Shown: piece by piece, positions 60,261 through 64,000 of the stretch
How the letters are laid out: every line of letters starts with the position of its first letter
Numbering within the stretch: the first letter of the stretch is position 1
Assembly (NCBI RefSeq): GCF_040546815.1
Contig: NZ_JBEPOO010000001.1
Span: forward strand, 434,001-498,000
From: Devosia sp. 2618
GTDB taxonomy: Bacteria; Pseudomonadota; Alphaproteobacteria; Rhizobiales; Devosiaceae
Direction: 5' to 3'
Length of the DNA stretch: 64,000 nt
Made by a program: the position numbers and the translations under genes
The notes under the pieces: generated by a model
Seen by the model: only the letters and a program-made list of their open reading frames with translations
Told to the model about the DNA's origin: nothing
The model's database searches: none

Positions 60261-61631
60261 ATGAGTGACCAATCGTCGTCGGCGAGCGCGCCGACCAATA
60301 CATTCCTACGCGGATCGATCCGATCCGTTTTCATCCGCACCAGCCTGCCGATCATCCTCGTGACCATGGTCAGCGGGTTGCTGACTGTCGTTGACGCCAT
60401 GTTGCTGGGTGCCTTTGTGGGCGCCGATGCGCTGAGCGCGGTGACGCTGGTGTTTCCGATCTCGATGTTGCTGGTGGCGCTCACCACCATGGTCGGCATT
60501 GGCATGGCCAGCCTATTGGGCCGGCAGATCGGAGCGCGTGACATGGGCGCGGCGCGACAGACCCTCGCCTCGGCACAAGGGTTGGCCGTGGCCATCGCCG
60601 TGGCCTCGATGGTCGTGTTCTTTGGCTTTGGCAGCCACGTGGTCAGCGGGCTGGCGGGCGGCAACGTCCATCTCGGAGAGATGGGCTGGACGTTCCTCGC
60701 CATCTCGTTTGCCACAGCGCCGTTCGCCTTCCTGTTATCGGTGCAGGCCGATGCCTTGCGCAGCGAAGGGCGCGTGGCCTTCATGGCCATTGCCGGCATC
60801 GTGGTGACGCTGGCCAATATCGGGTTCAACGCCTTGCTGATCGGCGTGTTCGATTTTGGCGTGGCGGGATCGGCCTGGGGCACGGCACTGGCGCAGGCGC
60901 TCGGGCTGGGCGTGGTTGTGGTCTATCGGCTGGGCGGCAAGGCCGTGTTGCCAATGGTCGGGGTGCGCTACGACCGGGCCTGGGGCGAAATGCTTGCCCT
61001 TGGTGCGCCGCGAAGCCTCAACTTCATCGGCATTGCCCTGAGCTCTGCTGCGGTGTTGTTCACGCTGCAGCGGCTGGACCTGTCTGACCCCGACGTGACC
61101 ATCGCCGCCTATGGCGTGGTGATGCGCCTGATGACGTTCGTGTTCCTGCCTTTGATGGGCATGAGCCTGGCACTGCAGGCCATCGTCGGCAATACGGTGG
61201 GGGCGGGGCAGGTGGAGCGGGCGCGGCAGACACTGCGCCTGGCTCTGGGTGTGAGCGTTGGCTATGGGCTGCTGGTGCAGCTCGTGCTGATCGGTGGACG
61301 CGACATGCTGGGCGGGCTGTTTGTGCCCGATGCCCTGGTTGGGGCAGAGGTGGCGCGGATCATGCCGCTTTATCTCGCGGCCTATTTCGCCTTCGGTCCG
61401 GTGATGATGTTTGCCAGCTATGCGCAGGCCACCGGCAAGGTGCGGCAGGCCGCGATCCTGTCGCTGGGCCGTGCCTATCTGTTCGGCATTCCGCTGACGC
61501 TGCTGCTGCCCCTGATCTGGGGCGAAACCGGCGTCTGGGCCGCGGCGCCCGTGGCCGATATGTTGATGCTCGCGCTCACCGGTTTGATCTGGTGGCGCGC
61601 GAGCATAGCGCCGAAGGTCGCTCCAGCCTGA
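60261..61631 (+). CDS. MATE-family multidrug exporter
   Basis: A 456-residue exporter with 12 hydrophobic helices in two halves (each begins with a longer helix carrying acidic or polar residues: VDAMLLGAFVGADALSAVTL in half one, GAPRSLNFIGIALSSAAVLF in half two). This matches MATE (NorM/DinF/MepA class). MATE proteins export cationic drugs using Na+ or H+. GGGAG 6 bases before ATG fixes the start at 60261. A GGAAC-N15-CGTT sequence at 60112 is upstream but has a short spacer, so EcfG control is doubtful. Confidence 0.9.
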   Translation: MSDQSSSASAPTNTFLRGSIRSVFIRTSLPIILVTMVSGLLTVVDAMLLGAFVGADALSAVTLVFPISMLLVALTTMVGIGMASLLGRQIGARDMGAARQTLASAQGLAVAIAVASMVVFFGFGSHVVSGLAGGNVHLGEMGWTFLAISFATAPFAFLLSVQADALRSEGRVAFMAIAGIVVTLANIGFNALLIGVFDFGVAGSAWGTALAQALGLGVVVVYRLGGKAVLPMVGVRYDRAWGEMLALGAPRSLNFIGIALSSAAVLFTLQRLDLSDPDVTIAAYGVVMRLMTFVFLPLMGMSLALQAIVGNTVGAGQVERARQTLRLALGVSVGYGLLVQLVLIGGRDMLGGLFVPDALVGAEVARIMPLYLAAYFAFGPVMMFASYAQATGKVRQAAILSLGRAYLFGIPLTLLLPLIWGETGVWAAAPVADMLMLALTGLIWWRASIAPKVAPA

Positions 61632-61642
61632 GAGCGAAAGGC

Positions 61643-61664
61643 GCTGGCCTCGGAAGGGGCCAGC
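61643..61664. terminator. stem-loop between convergent MATE and antiporter genes
   Basis: GCTGGCC and GGCCAGC enclose eight bases between the two convergent stops; no strong T-run on either side. Confidence 0.4.
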
Positions 61665-61676
61665 ACATCCTATCGA

Positions 61677-63260
61677 CTAAATGATGCGGGCAGAGGCGGC
61701 GGTGAGTTCTTGCAGGTCCAGGTCGCGTTCGAGGCTGTGGAGGGATTCGTTGCTGATGTCGCCGGCGCGGTGCAGGCGGATGAGCTCAGCGCGGCCGGCG
61801 GCGATGGCGGTGACGACCAGATCGAAATGGGCATTGATGCCGTCGGCCATGTCCTGCGTGCGTTCCTGCTGCTCTCCGCCCTGTTTGGCGCGGCGGCTAT
61901 AGCGTTCGAGCAGCATGGGGTGGATCAGCGTGCCGTCCGGTCCATAGGCATTGGCCTCCACGGCGGCGAACTGGGCCTGGGCGATGGCGCGTTCGGCGCC
62001 GAGGCGATTGAGGCGCGGCGGTGGATCGCGGTCTTCCAACTTGGCCAGCTTGATGATGAAACCAAGGCTGGTGCCTTGCACCAGCACCGTCACCAGAATG
62101 ACGGCAAAGGCGATGACCAGCATGAGGTCTCGGCCGGGCATGTGTTGCGGCAGGGTGAGCGCGACGGCGAGCGTAACCACCCCGCGCATGCCGGCCCAAC
62201 TGAGCACGCCGGCGGCGCGCGGTTCGAGCGGTTCTTCCTTGGACAGGCCGATCTTTTTGAGCAGAGCGATGATGAGGTTGCTGCCATAGACCCAGGCGAA
62301 ACGGGCGACGATGACTGCGGCGACAACGCCTAGGACCGGCACGGTCATGGTGGCGACCACGACATCGATGCCGCCAACGCGGTCGAGCACGCCGCGCAGC
62401 GAAAAGCCGATCAGCACGAAAACCATGGCCTCGAAGACGAAGATGATCAGGGTCCAGAGTTCGAGCTCGCGATTGCGGACCTGAGCGCTGATAACGCCAT
62501 GCTGGAACCAGCTATAAACGAGGCCGAAGGTGACGGTGGAGATGACGCCGGACACCTGCACGGCTTCGCCCGCAAGATAGGCGGCCCAGCACATCATGGT
62601 GGTGGTGATGACGATCAATGTGCTGTCGCGCAGCTTGTGAATGAGCAGCAGGCAGAGCGCGCCAATGGCGCAGCCGACCGCGATGCCGCCAAAGGACAGA
62701 ATGGCGAAGCTGAAACTGGCCTGCCAGGCATCGAAAGCACTGGTAAGCGTGGCGACAACGGCAAAGCGGAACAGCACCAGACCGGTCGCGTCATTGATCA
62801 GGGACTCGCCTTCGAGCAGGGTGGTGAGGCGGCGGGGCAGGTGGACGCGCTGCAGCACGGCACGGGCCGAGACCGCATCGGGCGGCGAGACAATGGCGCC
62901 GAGGGCAAAGCAGGCGGCCCAAGGCAAAGCGGGCACCAGCAAATGCAGCACAAGGCCCACCACCAGCGTCGTGAAAATCACCGCGCCGATGGCAAGCGAC
63001 AGGATGCCGATGATGTGGCGGCGAAACAGCGTGAGAGCGGTGGAATAGGCACTGGCCATCAGCAGCGGCGGCAGGAACAGCACCAGCGCCAGTTCCGGGT
63101 CGAGCTCGAAAATGGGCAGGCCCGGGATGAAGGCCAGTGCACCGCCGCCGACAAGCAGGGCAACCGCCGGCGGCAGGCGCAGTCGCTCCGCCGCCCAATG
63201 CAGCAACAGGATTGCGGCGAGGAGGGCAAATATCAGCTCAAATATTTGGACGGGATGCAT
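61677..63260 (-). CDS. CPA1-family Na+(K+)/H+ antiporter
   Basis: A 527-residue antiporter with about 12 helices in residues 1-410, followed by a ~115-residue cytosolic tail rich in helices. Family marks are GAIVSPPDAVSARAV and the ion-binding ESLINDATGLV (ND pair), and GMRGVVTLAVAL in the later helices. It extrudes Na+ or K+ in exchange for protons. ATG 63260 starts the first helix; a longer frame from 63308 adds a polar stretch with no hydrophobic role. It is convergent with the MATE gene. Confidence 0.92.
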   Translation of the reverse strand: MHPVQIFELIFALLAAILLLHWAAERLRLPPAVALLVGGGALAFIPGLPIFELDPELALVLFLPPLLMASAYSTALTLFRRHIIGILSLAIGAVIFTTLVVGLVLHLLVPALPWAACFALGAIVSPPDAVSARAVLQRVHLPRRLTTLLEGESLINDATGLVLFRFAVVATLTSAFDAWQASFSFAILSFGGIAVGCAIGALCLLLIHKLRDSTLIVITTTMMCWAAYLAGEAVQVSGVISTVTFGLVYSWFQHGVISAQVRNRELELWTLIIFVFEAMVFVLIGFSLRGVLDRVGGIDVVVATMTVPVLGVVAAVIVARFAWVYGSNLIIALLKKIGLSKEEPLEPRAAGVLSWAGMRGVVTLAVALTLPQHMPGRDLMLVIAFAVILVTVLVQGTSLGFIIKLAKLEDRDPPPRLNRLGAERAIAQAQFAAVEANAYGPDGTLIHPMLLERYSRRAKQGGEQQERTQDMADGINAHFDLVVTAIAAGRAELIRLHRAGDISNESLHSLERDLDLQELTAASARII

Positions 63261-63505
63261 TCGTCGCCTGCTTGTGCTGTCCGAGTCTGGCAGCGTGACT
63301 TCTATCAATGCAGCGTAGAAGCAACTTTGGAAAGATCAACAATAACTGCGCGAGGGTCGGTGCAGCATTTGTGATCGTCTGGGCCTTGCGACGGGGGCGA
63401 AAGCCCTGGCTGCGGCGGTTGTGACATTTCCCAATTGTGGCGAAATCTGGGCTTGTCGACCATAACTGACGGGCGCTAGATGGGGCCAATCTGGGGGCTA
63501 GTGAT

Positions 63506-64000
63506 TTGACGAAGATTCTGACAACGACCGGGCTTACTGCGCTGTCTCTTACCCTTCTGATGGGGGCGGCCTTCGCGCAGGATCTTACGCCCAAGGCGGC
63601 TGAACCAAAGGCTGAGGCGCAAGAGCTGCCCACCTACAAGCCGATCACGCTGACGATCGACAACTACGTGGTCTTCGACAACAAGGGCAATGCGCTCAGC
63701 ACCCACGAGCTCGATATCGTGATCGAGGGGCAGCTTGGTGACTGGCTGCTGGGCGTCGATGCGTGGGGCGGTCTGATCCACGACTACGATGCCAATTCTC
63801 ATACAATCGAACAGCCTGGCATCGAGTTTTACGGGATCAACGATGCTGTTGGCGAAATCCATCTTTGGGATGCCGACGCAGCATTGAGCAATGCCTGCAT
63901 TCAACCAACAGGTGGCACAAGCCATTTTGGCACCGAGGACTATCTGACCTTTGGCACCTGCGGTGGCTATGGTGGCAAGACCATTCTTTATGTGACGCCT
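63506..64000 (+). CDS. secreted protein of unknown function, 5' part only
   Basis: An open frame from TTG 63506 runs 165 codons to the window edge without a stop. Residues 1-24 form a Sec signal peptide (TKILTTTGLTALSLTLLMGA then AFA-QD). The mature part starts with a short Pro/Glu/Lys-rich linker, then beta-like segments (TLTIDNYVVFDNKG, DWLLGVDAWGGLIHDYDANS, IHLWDADAALSNACI). Two Cys (SNACI and FGTCGG) suggest a disulfide. GGGGG-type purine stretch precedes the start. I do not recognise the family. Confidence 0.6.
   Translation, partial: MTKILTTTGLTALSLTLLMGAAFAQDLTPKAAEPKAEAQELPTYKPITLTIDNYVVFDNKGNALSTHELDIVIEGQLGDWLLGVDAWGGLIHDYDANSHTIEQPGIEFYGINDAVGEIHLWDADAALSNACIQPTGGTSHFGTEDYLTFGTCGGYGGKTILYVTP

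Noticed and set aside
1..64000. CRISPR array, tRNA, rRNA, transposase, integrase or attachment site
   Set aside because: No direct-repeat array, cloverleaf, or mobile-element protein was recognised. The repeats seen are isolated palindromes.

Overview
The window is GC-rich chromosomal DNA of an alphaproteobacterium, most probably Hyphomicrobiales and plausibly Devosia or a close relative. The indications are a PhyR-NepR-EcfG general stress response with HWE/HisKA_2 kinases, a ChvE-GguAB sugar importer, a SmoEFGK-MtlK polyol operon, a TRAP-linked unsaturated-uronate operon, and 2-oxoglutarate dehydrogenase genes (sucB end, lpdA). Genus is an inference from gene content. I saw no tRNA, rRNA, CRISPR array, transposase or prophage module.

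Layout. 0-3.3 kb: 3' end of sucB, a GFA-domain protein, a small secreted protein, a broken LysE/RhtB remnant and lpdA. 3.5-9.3 kb: an operon for pectin/alginate-type unsaturated uronates (TRAP dctPQM, a GntR regulator, kduI, kduD, kdgF) behind a promoter with a CATACAA/TTGTATG operator. 9.4-12 kb: an M15-like protein, a TRIC channel and uxuA. 12.1-18.8 kb: a signalling block: a six-TM hybrid histidine kinase, two single-domain receivers, an alpha-oxoamine synthase and a PAS-GGDEF-EAL protein. This resembles the alpha-hydroxyketone quorum-sensing modules Cqs and Lqs and is the most interesting candidate here. 18.8-22.3 kb: a polar amino-acid-type ABC importer whose last gene encodes an MTH1187-type thiamine-binding protein.

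22.5-33.1 kb is a general-stress-response island. It holds three HWE/HisKA_2 kinases, phyR, nepR, ecfG, a degenerate receiver, a Crp/Fnr regulator, a lipid kinase and several small envelope proteins. Six GGAAC-N16/17-C(G/A)TT promoters can be read directly, so EcfG probably feeds back on its own regulators and drives the envelope genes. 33.2-39.8 kb: a transglutaminase / circularly permuted ATP-grasp-alpha-E / DUF2126 amidoligase operon.

40-49.8 kb (minus strand): a polyol operon (SorC regulator, smoEFGK-like ABC importer, mtlK, HAD phosphatase, FGGY kinase) whose gaps are filled with dispersed palindromic repeats. 49.9-56.3 kb: a GntR regulator diverging from a sugar importer with two tandem chvE genes, gguA and gguB, with shared operator-like sites and a small leader ORF. 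56.4-64 kb: miscellaneous genes (methyltransferase, YafY-type regulator, RidA-like protein, SDR and TetR pair, MATE exporter, CPA1 antiporter) and the start of an unrecognised secreted protein. The overall impression is a plant- or soil-associated scavenger of plant polysaccharide breakdown products with elaborate stress signalling.
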